Positions 45,750-54,745 of a DNA stretch of 64,000 nt are shown one piece after another. The notes under the pieces were generated by a model. The model was not told the origin of the DNA and made no database searches. It saw only the letters and a list, made by a program, of their open reading frames with translations. How positions within the stretch are numbered: position 1 is the first letter of the stretch; every line of letters starts with the position of its first letter. The translations under genes and the position numbers were made by a program. The stretch is from Solibacillus isronensis (GTDB taxonomy: Bacteria; Bacillota; Bacilli; Bacillales_A; Planococcaceae), in assembly GCF_900168685.1 (NCBI RefSeq), contig NZ_FVZN01000012.1:186001-250000 (forward strand). The letters are read 5' to 3'.

Positions 45750-46430
45750 ATGCAAACCGTTCTTTTAGTTGACGATGAACAAAGAATGTTAGATTTAGTT
45801 GAATTGTTTCTAGTTCCACAAGGGTTTAAATGTCTAAAAGAAAAAACTGGAAAAAGTGCTTTAGCAACACTTAGAAATGAAAAAGTAAATTTGGTTATAT
45901 TAGATGTAATGATGCCTGAAATGGATGGCTGGGAAGTTTGTAAAAAGATACGTGAATTTTCACAAGTGCCTATAATTATGCTTACCGCTAGATCCGATAA
46001 AATGAACTTAGTAAAGGGATTAGATATCGGCGCAGACGATTATCTTACAAAGCCATTTGATGAAAGAGAATTAATTGCTAGAGTTAATGCGATTTTAAGA
46101 AGAGTTTCGGAAATAGATGAGAGTAATGTTGAAAAAGTTGTATATAACGAATTCTATTTAGACACGGAAAAGTATTCCTTGTATTATCAAAATTCGAAAG
46201 CTCAACTTACATCGAAAGAATTTTTCATTGTGAAGGCGCTGATGTCTAGACCTTCTAAAGTTTATGTTCGGGAAGAATTGCTCAATGCGGCTTGGGATTA
46301 TGAAACAGAAACGGATATTCGAACAGTTGATTCCCATATTCGCAATTTGAGAGAAAAGTTGAAGAAAGCAGGTTTTCCTACTAGTGAATTTCTAAAGACT
46401 GTCTGGGGAATCGGTTATAAATGGAACTAA
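45750..46430 (+). CDS. OmpR/PhoB-family response regulator
   Basis: The 226-residue protein has a receiver domain (DDEQ acid pocket; phospho-acceptor Asp52 in LDVMMPEMDG; KPF lysine) and a winged-helix DNA-binding domain (about 130-226, with TVDSHIRNLREKL and TVWGIGYKW). Cognate to the preceding kinase. AAGGAG site. The next gene, cueP, starts 33 bases later and is probably in the same operon. Confidence 0.92.
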   Translation: MQTVLLVDDEQRMLDLVELFLVPQGFKCLKEKTGKSALATLRNEKVNLVILDVMMPEMDGWEVCKKIREFSQVPIIMLTARSDKMNLVKGLDIGADDYLTKPFDERELIARVNAILRRVSEIDESNVEKVVYNEFYLDTEKYSLYYQNSKAQLTSKEFFIVKALMSRPSKVYVREELLNAAWDYETETDIRTVDSHIRNLREKLKKAGFPTSEFLKTVWGIGYKWN

Positions 46431-46463
46431 ATTTAAATAAAAACCAAGAGGTGTAAAGTAAAA

Positions 46464-47000
46464 ATGAAATTAAAAATGCTTATTAGTACTATTTTTGCAG
46501 TTGTTCTAATGACAGCATGTAGTGAAGAAAGTAAGAGTGAGGAAAACAGTTCTATAAAAACTGAAAGTAGTGAAATTAAGGAATTAGTTCAAGACTATAG
46601 TGCCCGAAATGTTACAGCTGAGTCCGCTTCTATAACATCTAAACAACTATTAGTAACAGACAATGATGGAATTGAGCGAGTTTATGAACTTCCAAAAAAT
46701 GAGTTTTTTGTTTCAATTGCCCCTTACATAAATGAAACACATCCTTGCGAAAACCACAGTTTAACGGGATGCCAAGGTGAAATGGTAAGTGAACAGTTCA
46801 AGGTATATATTAAGGATACCGAAGGTAATGTCCTAGTAGATGACACCTTAAAAACAGAAGCGAATGGATTTATTGATTTATGGTTGCCAAGTGAACAATC
46901 GTACCTAATAAAAATTGAGCATCAAGGAAAAACGGTGGAATCTGAGTTTTCTACATTTGAAAATGATGGTACTTGTATTACAACAATGAAATTGAGTTAG
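46464..47000 (+). CDS. cueP: CueP-family copper-binding lipoprotein
   Basis: The 178-residue lipoprotein has lipobox MTAC near residue 19. It carries the CueP signature: VSIAPYINETHPCENHSL, then TGCQGEM, GFIDLWLP and TCITTMKL. Its Cys/His residues bind copper in the extracytoplasmic space; in Salmonella CueP is a periplasmic copper protein supplying superoxide dismutase. AAGAGGTG site. Confidence 0.88.
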   Translation: MKLKMLISTIFAVVLMTACSEESKSEENSSIKTESSEIKELVQDYSARNVTAESASITSKQLLVTDNDGIERVYELPKNEFFVSIAPYINETHPCENHSLTGCQGEMVSEQFKVYIKDTEGNVLVDDTLKTEANGFIDLWLPSEQSYLIKIEHQGKTVESEFSTFENDGTCITTMKLS

Positions 47001-47066
47001 GGATCAAATTATTCTATTAAATACAGCAGGTTAGATACGAAAGTGTATATAATAAGGGGGATACTT

Positions 47067-47990
47067 GTGGGGATTTTAAAAATAATATTTGGTATACCAT
47101 TAGCACTTGTAATTTTAACAGCTTGTAGTTCAAAAAATGAATACTCTTTTGTGAAGATGGAAAATAGTCAAATTGATCATGTCCATGGTGTAGGATATAC
47201 AAATGGAGGAGATGAGTTTGTCGTTGCCACTCATTACGGTTTATACCAGTACGGAAAGGATGGTTGGAAAGAAGCTAATAGTGAAAAACATGATTATATG
47301 GGTTTTTCTGCTGTACGAGAGGGATTTTATGCAAGTGGACATCCCGAGCAAGGGTCAAAACTTGAAAATCCTTTAGGACTTATTAAAAGCACAGACAGGG
47401 GTGCAACTTTGGACCAATTAGCCTTTTATGGAGAAATTGATTTTCATTACTTAACAGCTGGATATGATTCGAATGTGGTCTATGTTTTCAATGAGACACC
47501 CAATAAAAAATTAAAGGGTGGATTAAATTATTCTCTAGATGAGGGGAAAACTTGGATTGAAGCAACAATGAGTGGGCTTAATATAACTAATATATCAAAT
47601 ATAGCCGCACATCCATCAAAAGAAGAATTACTTTTAGTAGGTAGTAAAGAGGGGATATATATTTCAAAGGATTTTGGACAAAACTTTTCAATATTAAATT
47701 CAACTCAGATGGTTACGTACATAGCATTAACCGAGACTGGTGGATATTATACTTATTTTGATGTTAGCAAAGTATATCTAAAGTCTTTTTCTTTAGAAAA
47801 GGGTTTAGAAAAGAATATAGAATTACCTGAAGAAATTATGACTGACCCTATCATCTTTATTGCTTCGAATCCAAGTAATGAAAATGAGATTGTTATAATT
47901 ACAGATAAATTAAACATTTATAAATCTAAAGATAAGGGACTAAACTGGGGGGAATTAGCCTTCAATGGTAAATTAACTTCCAATAAATAA
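47067..47990 (+). CDS. BNR/sialidase-fold lipoprotein (F510_1955-like)
   Basis: The 307-residue lipoprotein has lipobox LTAC near residue 20. The body has the repeated Asp-box pattern of BNR/beta-propeller proteins (KSTDRGATLDQL, SLDEGKTWIEA, SKDFGQNFSIL, SKDKGLNWGEL). It resembles proteins called F510_1955-family glycosylhydrolases, but I see no evidence of hydrolase activity. A DHVHGVGY segment near the N-terminus is typical. GTG 47067 fits the AAGGGGG site better than GTG 47043. It is followed by a DsbD-like membrane gene. Confidence 0.72.
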   Translation: MGILKIIFGIPLALVILTACSSKNEYSFVKMENSQIDHVHGVGYTNGGDEFVVATHYGLYQYGKDGWKEANSEKHDYMGFSAVREGFYASGHPEQGSKLENPLGLIKSTDRGATLDQLAFYGEIDFHYLTAGYDSNVVYVFNETPNKKLKGGLNYSLDEGKTWIEATMSGLNITNISNIAAHPSKEELLLVGSKEGIYISKDFGQNFSILNSTQMVTYIALTETGGYYTYFDVSKVYLKSFSLEKGLEKNIELPEEIMTDPIIFIASNPSNENEIVIITDKLNIYKSKDKGLNWGELAFNGKLTSNK

Positions 47991-48010
47991 CTGGAAAAGG
48001 TGACAATAAA

Positions 48011-48745
48011 ATGTACAATTTTTTGTCTCAAATAAGTCAAATAATAAGTAATCCAGTCGCTACTTTTTTACATTCATATGATCATTCACCAATTTTTATA
48101 GCTCTTCTACTAGGGCTAATTGGCGCTGTAGCACCATGTCAGTTGACAGGAAACATTAGTGCAATAACCCTTTATGGAAATAGAACTATTCAAAAGAGCA
48201 ACAATTGGGGTGTAATTATATCTTTCATTATGGGAAAAGTAATAATTTATAGCGCGATCGGATTACTCGCTTGGTTTTTCGGTCAGTCATTTGAAACAAA
48301 AATGACAGAATACTTCCCATTGTTCAGAAAAATAATTGGTCCTTTATTAATTATTACTGGCCTTGTACTGTTTGAATTTTTAAATTTTCGTCTTTTAGAA
48401 CATTTTAATCTTCGTATACCAGGAAGTCTAAAAGAAGGAAAGATAGGCTCATTTCTTTTGGGAGCAAGTTTTGCAATTTCATTTTGTCCTACAATGTTTG
48501 TGCTCTTTTTCGTTTGGCTAATGCCTACAGTAGCATCTACATCTTATGGATTAGTGCTCCCTACAATATTTGGAGTCGCAACATCGATTCCTCTTATCAT
48601 GATTTTAGGGCTAATATGGTATTTTGATGTAAAGGGATTAATCATGAAAAAAAGTATGAGGGCAGGAAGAGTCATACAAAGGATTACTGGAATTGTGCTA
48701 ATTTTCATTGGCATCCTTGACACCATCACTTATTGGGGAATATAA
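48011..48745 (+). CDS. DsbD/TauE-like six-helix membrane protein with two Pro-Cys motifs
   Basis: The 244-residue membrane protein has a pair of cysteines in APCQLTGN and SFCPTMF, placed in helices 1 and 4 like those of CcdA/DsbD. It is often annotated as a sulfite exporter TauE/SafE or cytochrome c biogenesis protein. The redox-carrier role is an inference from the cysteines. AAAAGGTGA site. It probably completes the operon that begins with the two-component system. Confidence 0.75.
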   Translation: MYNFLSQISQIISNPVATFLHSYDHSPIFIALLLGLIGAVAPCQLTGNISAITLYGNRTIQKSNNWGVIISFIMGKVIIYSAIGLLAWFFGQSFETKMTEYFPLFRKIIGPLLIITGLVLFEFLNFRLLEHFNLRIPGSLKEGKIGSFLLGASFAISFCPTMFVLFFVWLMPTVASTSYGLVLPTIFGVATSIPLIMILGLIWYFDVKGLIMKKSMRAGRVIQRITGIVLIFIGILDTITYWGI

Positions 48746-48766
48746 AATAGATTATTATGTAATTAG

Positions 48767-48802
48767 AAAAAGGCTTGGTATCCATATACCAAGCCTTTTT
48801 TA
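48767..48802. terminator. Bidirectional terminator
   Basis: A perfect 15-bp stem (AAAAAGGCTTGGTAT with ATACCAAGCCTTTTT, loop CCAT) between convergent genes; A- and T-tracts serve both strands. Confidence 0.92.
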
Positions 48803-48847
48803 TAGAAATATTAATGTTTTTTTATTTATTTTATTCTATTCGCTAAC

Positions 48848-49762
48848 TTATTTAGTTAACCGATTCAAAAAGGCATCTAAATGTTTTAAGGTAACTTTAT
48901 CGTTTAAGCCAAAAGTACCGTCACCCTTACCATTCGTAATTTTATTAGATGATAAGACAGAAATATAATCTTTAGCCCAGTGAGATGCGGGAACATCTGA
49001 GAATACTTCTGCATTCCCTTGTTGTTTTAAATCGAAAGCTTTAACTAATACTTTTGAAAGCTGACCACGTGTAATAGGTGAATTTGGATTAAATTTACCG
49101 TTTGTATCTCCACTAAATATATCTAGTTTGTTTAACGCAGTTACAGCACCTGCATATTCAGAAGATGATTTTACATCTGTGAATGATGAACTTTTATCAG
49201 AAATATTTAATCCTAATGCTTGTGCAAGTTGTAGAGCTACTTCACCACGAGATGCATAAACACTAAAATCAATTTCAGAACCTTTAACTTCACTTTTTTC
49301 TTCGGTTGTGAAATCTGCAACACGTTTGGCTCCTATGTAACGAGATCCCCAATAATAAGGGTCATTTATTTTATCAATCTTAACACCCGAACTCGGTGTT
49401 GCTGATATAAAATTGCCACTTCCTATGTATATTCCAACATGAGAAACACCTGAACCAGAAGTATTAAAAAATACAAGATCGCCAGCTACCAATTCGCTTT
49501 TTGAAACTGAAGTTCCTTGTTGATATTGTGCTTTTGAAGTTCGATTTAAGGAAATACTCAAGTTTGAAAATACTAATTGTGTATATGCCGAACAATCAAC
49601 ACCTGTTTTAATATTTGTCCCACCCAGTTTATATGGGGCTCCAAGATAATTCTTTGCAGTAGTTGTTAAATCAGATACTGCTGCTGCTTCTGTATTATTT
49701 GCACCTACACCTGTAAAAATCATAAAGGATGCAAATATTGGTAGTAACCATTTCTTCTTCAC
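48848..49762 (-). CDS. NlpC/P60 peptidoglycan hydrolase with two SLH domains
   Basis: The 304-residue secreted enzyme has a signal peptide (to about residue 27) and an NlpC/P60 domain (about 30-150) with catalytic Cys in DCSAY and His in SHVGIYIG. Two S-layer-homology units follow (about 168-300, with FSDVPASHWAKDYI), which attach it to the wall polymer. It cleaves gamma-D-Glu-diamino acid bonds in wall peptides. It is convergent with the DsbD-like gene. The catalytic domain resembles the shorter NlpC protein at 60096-60596 (NDPYYWG and YIGAKRVA shared). Confidence 0.88.
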   Translation of the reverse strand: MKKKWLLPIFASFMIFTGVGANNTEAAAVSDLTTTAKNYLGAPYKLGGTNIKTGVDCSAYTQLVFSNLSISLNRTSKAQYQQGTSVSKSELVAGDLVFFNTSGSGVSHVGIYIGSGNFISATPSSGVKIDKINDPYYWGSRYIGAKRVADFTTEEKSEVKGSEIDFSVYASRGEVALQLAQALGLNISDKSSSFTDVKSSSEYAGAVTALNKLDIFSGDTNGKFNPNSPITRGQLSKVLVKAFDLKQQGNAEVFSDVPASHWAKDYISVLSSNKITNGKGDGTFGLNDKVTLKHLDAFLNRLTK

Positions 49763-49971
49763 CTATTACCTTACTCCTCTCAACAAACACTAATTAATAT
49801 GAATAATGTAAGATTAACATAGAAACTGCACACTAAATTTTTCATTTATGTAACAAAATTATGCAGATTAAATCAAATATACAGTTTAAATTGTAAATCT
49901 TGTAGGTCCAGGAGAATAAAATCCCATATTAGAATAAATCAAGAAAATTTAATTAAATAACAGATTTATGC

Positions 49972-49988
49972 ATACCATATAAGGGTAT
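49972..49988 (+). promoter_or_regulatory. CsoR-type operator before cupredoxin gene
   Basis: ATACC-N7-GGTAT lies about 30 bases before the gene start. It has the same half-sites and spacing as the copA box, suggesting copper induction through CsoR. Confidence 0.55.
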
Positions 49989-50018
49989 ACATTAAGGGTG
50001 GTTAGAAAGGGTGGATTG

Positions 50019-50936
50019 ATGGGGTTTTATCAAATATTTATTTTAGTCTCACTGGCAGTGCTAACAATATGTGTTTTGATGATATCTAGATATGAGAAGA
50101 ACAAAGTTAATTTGATGCAATGTATGATGATAACAATGTTTTTTAGTATGAACACTGGTTTAACAGTAGGGATACTCCTAGGTACTACATTTCAAGGTGA
50201 ATTATTTTTTTCGACAGTGTTAGCTTGTCTAATAGGTTCTGTTGTGGGGTTACTAATTGGTATGAACTATAGTTTGCTGTCTGTATTAGAGGGCACAATG
50301 ACTGGATTAATGAGTGGTATGATGGGTGCAATGTTAGGTGAAATGATAAATGGAAATCAGTCAATGTATTTAGTGAGAATTTTCCTTTTCTTATCAATTT
50401 CAACAATCTTTTTATTTGTAATTCTTCCTAGAAAAAATGGTACGGAATATTTACAAAGCAAAGTGGCAATTTTGAAACCCTTATTAATTGGGTTATTTAT
50501 TTCTGTTTATTTTATGGGAGGGGTAACATTTGCAGAGAAACAGGTCAAAGCTAAAGAGCCATTAATACATAACAACCATACACAGACTAAAACAGAGAAT
50601 AATCCAAGTGTAGATACGAAAAATATTACTATTCAAACTTTTAATATGGAATACAAACAGACAGAAATTGTTTTAGAAAAGGATCAACCAGTAAATTTAA
50701 TACTAAATAATCAGGATAATATAGAACATGATATTGAAGTAATATTACCTAATATTAATGAGGTTCAATCAGATCATGACCATAGCTCGAAAGCTAATAT
50801 GATTCATTTACACGCAAACTCTAAAGAAACACAAAGTGTAAGATTTATACCAACCACTGCTGGTTCATATGAATTTGTTTGTACAGTTCCAGGACATAAA
50901 GAATTGGGGATGGTCGGAAAGATAATTGTTAAGTAA
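50019..50936 (+). CDS. Membrane-anchored cupredoxin
   Basis: The 305-residue protein has about five membrane helices (roughly residues 5-170), some rich in Met (NLMQCMMITMFFSMN and LMSGMMGAMLGEM). An extracellular cupredoxin domain (about 200-305) follows, with copper ligands visible as IEHDIE (His) and FVCTVPGHKELGM (Cys, His, Met). Met-rich helices plus a type-1 copper site suggest copper handling or oxidation at the surface. ATG 50019 has AAAGGG 7 bases upstream; GTG 49998 is an unlikely start. A CsoR-type box lies upstream. Confidence 0.78.
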   Translation: MGFYQIFILVSLAVLTICVLMISRYEKNKVNLMQCMMITMFFSMNTGLTVGILLGTTFQGELFFSTVLACLIGSVVGLLIGMNYSLLSVLEGTMTGLMSGMMGAMLGEMINGNQSMYLVRIFLFLSISTIFLFVILPRKNGTEYLQSKVAILKPLLIGLFISVYFMGGVTFAEKQVKAKEPLIHNNHTQTKTENNPSVDTKNITIQTFNMEYKQTEIVLEKDQPVNLILNNQDNIEHDIEVILPNINEVQSDHDHSSKANMIHLHANSKETQSVRFIPTTAGSYEFVCTVPGHKELGMVGKIIVK

Positions 50937-51105
50937 AAGTTAGAATGCCCCTTGCATCAGCAAATGTGCGGAATAGATTTAATTTTTGATAAATTTTGCA
51001 TATTTAACATGTATATTATATTTAGTTATGTAGTTTTATAAATGATAAGTAGTGTAATACCATTCTTAATAATTTTTCGATTTATTAATGAAAAGGGGTA
51101 AGAAC

Positions 51106-53289
51106 ATGGAATCAAAAAGCAAAGATGATTATAACCAAAAGGAACATCATCATGATTATCACCAATCTAAACATAAACCTGAAGTACATGAACCTCGTAG
51201 TCAAAATGTTAATGAGAAGTCCGATTATCATATAGGAGAGCATAGCGAAAATAATCAAAATGAACAGAATCACCGTTCACATAGTGAGCATGAACATCAT
51301 AACCAGAATCATCATGGAAATCATGAAGGAGGTCATGATAAACACCATGGTCACTCAATTGGAGATTTCAAAAAGCGTTTCTGGGTATCATTAGTTTTAA
51401 CAATACCAATTTCGTATTTATCTATGATGATTCAAATGTTATTTGGCTATCATGTTGATTTCACTGGCGATACTTTCTTATTATTCTTATTATCTACAGT
51501 AGTTTTCTTTTACGGAGGAAAACCATTCCTACTTGGCGCATGGGGTGAAATAAAAGGAAGAGTTCCGGGTATGATGTTATTAATTACATTGGCGATCGTT
51601 ACTGCCTATGTTTATAGCACCTTAACTGCTTTCTTTATTGAAGGAAGTGACTTCTACTTCGAATTAGCAACCTTAATAGTAATTATGCTTTTAGGTCACT
51701 GGATTGAAATGAAATCAATTATAGGGGCATCGAAGGCATTAGAAGAGCTGATTAAATTAATGCCAAAAGAAGCTCATAAAATTGACGCCTCTGGAAATAT
51801 TATAGATGTTTCTGTAGAAGATTTAAAACCAGGTGATCATATATTAGTTAAACCAGGAGAAAAAATCCCTTTAGATGGAGTAATTTTTGAAGGACATTCA
51901 ACAGTAGATGAATCAATGTTAACGGGAGAGTCTGTCCCTGTTGAAAAAATTGCAGGAATGAATGCTATTGGTGGAGCAATTAATAACGATGGAGTATTAA
52001 AAGTAAATGTAACAAAAACAGGTAGTGATACTTACCTTGCTCAGGTTATCCAATTAGTTAGTGATGCAGAAAAAACGAAATCAAAAGCTCAAGGTTTTGC
52101 CGATACTGCTGCAAAGTGGCTATTTTATGTTGCAATCATTGCGGGTCTTATTACGCTGGCCTATTGGGCGGTTACAGGAGATTTTGATTTTGCATTAGAA
52201 AGAATGGTTACGGTATTAATTATTGCCTGTCCACATGCCCTTGGCTTAGCTACGCCACTTGTTACATCTAGATCAACTTCTATTGCAGCAAAAAATGGCT
52301 TGTTAATACGAAATCGTACCTCATTTGAAGGTGCTTTTCGAATAAATCGTATTGTATTCGATAAAACAGGTACCTTAACAGAGGGGAATTTTGGAGTGAC
52401 AGATGTTCATCCAACAGAAGAGGTTAGTGAAGAAGAACTATTAAAACTCGCATATTCTGTTGAATTGCAGTCTGAACATCCAATAGCAAAGGGAATTGTT
52501 AAAGAAGGAAAGAAACGTAACTTAGAAGTTTATAAAGTATCAAACTATCAAAATTTAACTGGTAAAGGTCTTGTAGCAAAGGTTAATAATTTTGAAATTG
52601 CAATAGTTAGTCCGGGCGTATTAAGAGAAGGTATGATTTCATTCGATGAAGATACGTATAATAAGCTAGCTCAAGAAGGAAAAACAGTTGTTTTTGTATT
52701 AAAAGATAATATGGTTCAAGGCATGATTGCATTAGCTGATATTATTCGCGAATCATCTTTTAAGGTGATAAAAGAATTAAAGGATTTAGGAATTGAAACA
52801 GTTATGATGACAGGCGATAACGAGCGGGTGGCAAACTATGTAGGTGAAAAGCTTGGAATGACACAAGTTATCGCTGAGGTACTACCACATGAAAAATCTA
52901 ACAATGTAAAAGCGTTAAAAGAAGGTGGTAAAAAGGTAGCGATGGTTGGTGATGGAGTGAATGATGCACCAGCGTTAGCTGAAGCAGATTTAGGGATAGC
53001 AATAGGAGCTGGAACAGACGTTGCCATTGAAACGGCGGATGTTGTCTTAGTAAATAGTAATCCAGTAGACATCCTAAGCACATTAAAACTTTCAAAAGCT
53101 AGTCACCGAAAAATGGTTCAAAACCTTGGTTGGGCAGCTGGTTACAACATTATTGCAATTCCTCTCGCTGCTGGTGTTCTCTATAGCTTTGGTATTGTTA
53201 TAACACCGGCAATAGGTGCAGCGGTTATGTCGTTAAGTACGATTATTTGTGCAATCAATGCTCAGCTTTTACAGATTAATAGTAACTAA
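51106..53289 (+). CDS. copB: CopB-type P1B ATPase with CPH motif
   Basis: The 727-residue ATPase has a long His-rich N-terminus (about residues 1-85) in place of HMA domains. It has TGESVP, transport motif CPH (Cys375-Pro-His377), phosphorylation motif DKTGT, SEHPIAKG, MTGDN and GDGVNDAPAL. CPH pumps (P1B-3, CopB-like) are associated with Cu(II) or Cu(I) export. It complements CopA in the same island. ATG 51106 follows AAAAGGGG; the upstream ATG at 51088 lacks a site. Confidence 0.9.
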   Translation: MESKSKDDYNQKEHHHDYHQSKHKPEVHEPRSQNVNEKSDYHIGEHSENNQNEQNHRSHSEHEHHNQNHHGNHEGGHDKHHGHSIGDFKKRFWVSLVLTIPISYLSMMIQMLFGYHVDFTGDTFLLFLLSTVVFFYGGKPFLLGAWGEIKGRVPGMMLLITLAIVTAYVYSTLTAFFIEGSDFYFELATLIVIMLLGHWIEMKSIIGASKALEELIKLMPKEAHKIDASGNIIDVSVEDLKPGDHILVKPGEKIPLDGVIFEGHSTVDESMLTGESVPVEKIAGMNAIGGAINNDGVLKVNVTKTGSDTYLAQVIQLVSDAEKTKSKAQGFADTAAKWLFYVAIIAGLITLAYWAVTGDFDFALERMVTVLIIACPHALGLATPLVTSRSTSIAAKNGLLIRNRTSFEGAFRINRIVFDKTGTLTEGNFGVTDVHPTEEVSEEELLKLAYSVELQSEHPIAKGIVKEGKKRNLEVYKVSNYQNLTGKGLVAKVNNFEIAIVSPGVLREGMISFDEDTYNKLAQEGKTVVFVLKDNMVQGMIALADIIRESSFKVIKELKDLGIETVMMTGDNERVANYVGEKLGMTQVIAEVLPHEKSNNVKALKEGGKKVAMVGDGVNDAPALAEADLGIAIGAGTDVAIETADVVLVNSNPVDILSTLKLSKASHRKMVQNLGWAAGYNIIAIPLAAGVLYSFGIVITPAIGAAVMSLSTIICAINAQLLQINSN

Positions 53290-53302
53290 ATATAGATATT
53301 AT

Positions 53303-53333
53303 AAAAAAGCCTAAGAATTCTTAGGCTTTTTTT
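53303..53333 (+). terminator. Terminator after copB
   Basis: A perfect 15-bp palindromic stem (AAAAAAGCCTAAGAA with TTCTTAGGCTTTTTT) followed by T. Confidence 0.9.
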
Positions 53334-53431
53334 GAAAAATTTTAAACCCTGTATTAATGGAGAAATTTAAAGGAAAATGAATATAATAAATTAACTGCAA
53401 TTAAATCTAAATTAGAAGTGAGTTGAGTTAA

Positions 53432-53797
53432 ATGTGTATTTCTAGTAATTTTATTGAACTACAGGCATATAGAATATGTGAAGTAATGAAAACCCAATCA
53501 AGGTACAGGATGGTAAGATTAGAGCTTTCTGATGATTGTATTATTGAACCTCAAAACCTTGAAAGCTTTAGTGATGGAAGTAAATTGATTACAAAAGCAG
53601 TTTTAGAAGATATTGACGGTAAATTCTATTCTGTAAGTACAAACCAGAATGGTTTAAGGTTTGTTAAGGGGGAGTTAACTTATAAAGAATATAAAAAAAA
53701 GGAAAGAAATGAAGACCTAAAGGGATTTGGTATTTTAGCATTGTTAATAGGTTTAACAATAACTATGATGTATCTTTCATCAATATTCTTACTATAA
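53432..53797 (+). CDS. Unknown protein with C-terminal membrane helix, 121 aa
   Basis: No family recognised. The soluble N-terminal part (about 1-92) is followed by a Lys/Glu-rich stretch and one membrane helix (about 97-119), a tail-anchored layout. Ribosome site is weak (GTGAG). It stands alone between a terminator and the second ydhK. Confidence 0.5.
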   Translation: MCISSNFIELQAYRICEVMKTQSRYRMVRLELSDDCIIEPQNLESFSDGSKLITKAVLEDIDGKFYSVSTNQNGLRFVKGELTYKEYKKKERNEDLKGFGILALLIGLTITMMYLSSIFLL

Positions 53798-53964
53798 ATT
53801 TGTTTAGAATTATGGAGTATGTAAACCGGAATTGAAATTGAGTTTTTTTCTGGAAGGATGAATAGTTGTTCTTGTTCTATGTACGAAGTGGCTTTCTTTG
53901 TAAAATTTTATGTATATTTAAAGGTAGCCTACAAAACTAGTGCTATATGATAGGAGGAATTCAT

Positions 53965-54525
53965 GTGGCAAATAAGCTAATGATCGGAATATTTTCAATT
54001 ACAGCAATTCTAACTCTTACAGCATGTACAGGGAATGATAACGACAAATCGTCTCAAGATGAAGTTCAAAGTAACGAAATGACAGGGCATAATATGAATC
54101 ATTCTGGAACTGGGGAAGTTCCTGAAGGTTTAAAAAAAGCTGAAAATCCCAAATATCCTGTTGGAAACACAGCCATTATACAGGCTGATCATATGGGAGG
54201 AATGAAAGGTGCTGAAGCTACAATTATAGCTGCATACGATACAACTGTATATACAGTGTCATATATTCCTACAAATGGTGGAGAGCCTGTAATAAATCAT
54301 AAGTGGATTATCCAAGAGGAATTGGAAGGTATTGGTGAGGAGCCGTTAGAAATCGGGACAGAAGTCAAGATTAATGCAGATCACATGGAAGGAATGAAAG
54401 GTTCAACTGCAACAATTGATTCTGTGAAGGAAACAACGGTTTATATGGTAGATTACATCTCGACCACAGGTGAAAAAGTAACCAATCATAAATGGTTAAC
54501 TGAAAGCGAATTAGTTGTAAAATAA
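53965..54525 (+). CDS. ydhK: YdhK-like lipoprotein, second copy (DUF1541)
   Basis: The 186-residue paralogue of the product of 42772-43389 has lipobox LTAC, linker MTGHNMNHSGTGEVP, and two DUF1541 repeats with ADHMGGMKGAEATI and ADHMEGMKGSTATI, each ending near NHKW. It lacks about 20 residues of the first copy's N-terminal linker. GTG 53965 matches the first copy's start (MANK) and fits the AGGAGG site; ATG 53947 overlaps that site. Confidence 0.86.
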   Translation: MANKLMIGIFSITAILTLTACTGNDNDKSSQDEVQSNEMTGHNMNHSGTGEVPEGLKKAENPKYPVGNTAIIQADHMGGMKGAEATIIAAYDTTVYTVSYIPTNGGEPVINHKWIIQEELEGIGEEPLEIGTEVKINADHMEGMKGSTATIDSVKETTVYMVDYISTTGEKVTNHKWLTESELVVK

Positions 54526-54540
54526 TATATTTGAAATATT

Positions 54541-54580
54541 AAGGTACCCAATAGTCACTTTCGCTATGGGTATCTTTTTG
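54541..54580 (+). terminator. Terminator after second ydhK
   Basis: AAGGTACCCAATAG pairs imperfectly with CTATGGGTATCTT (loop TCACTTTCG), followed by TTTTTGATTTT. Confidence 0.75.
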
Positions 54581-54745
54581 ATTTTATTACAAGAGGTCTG
54601 GTCTGTTGTATTTCGCCTTTCCTACCTTAGTGATCAATCCCCCTTTATGCAATGCAGCTAATCTGGAACATAAGTATCAACTCCGTTAATTGAATTATTT
54701 CACAACCATTATAATATTCCTGGATAAACCGATACATTTATTTTC

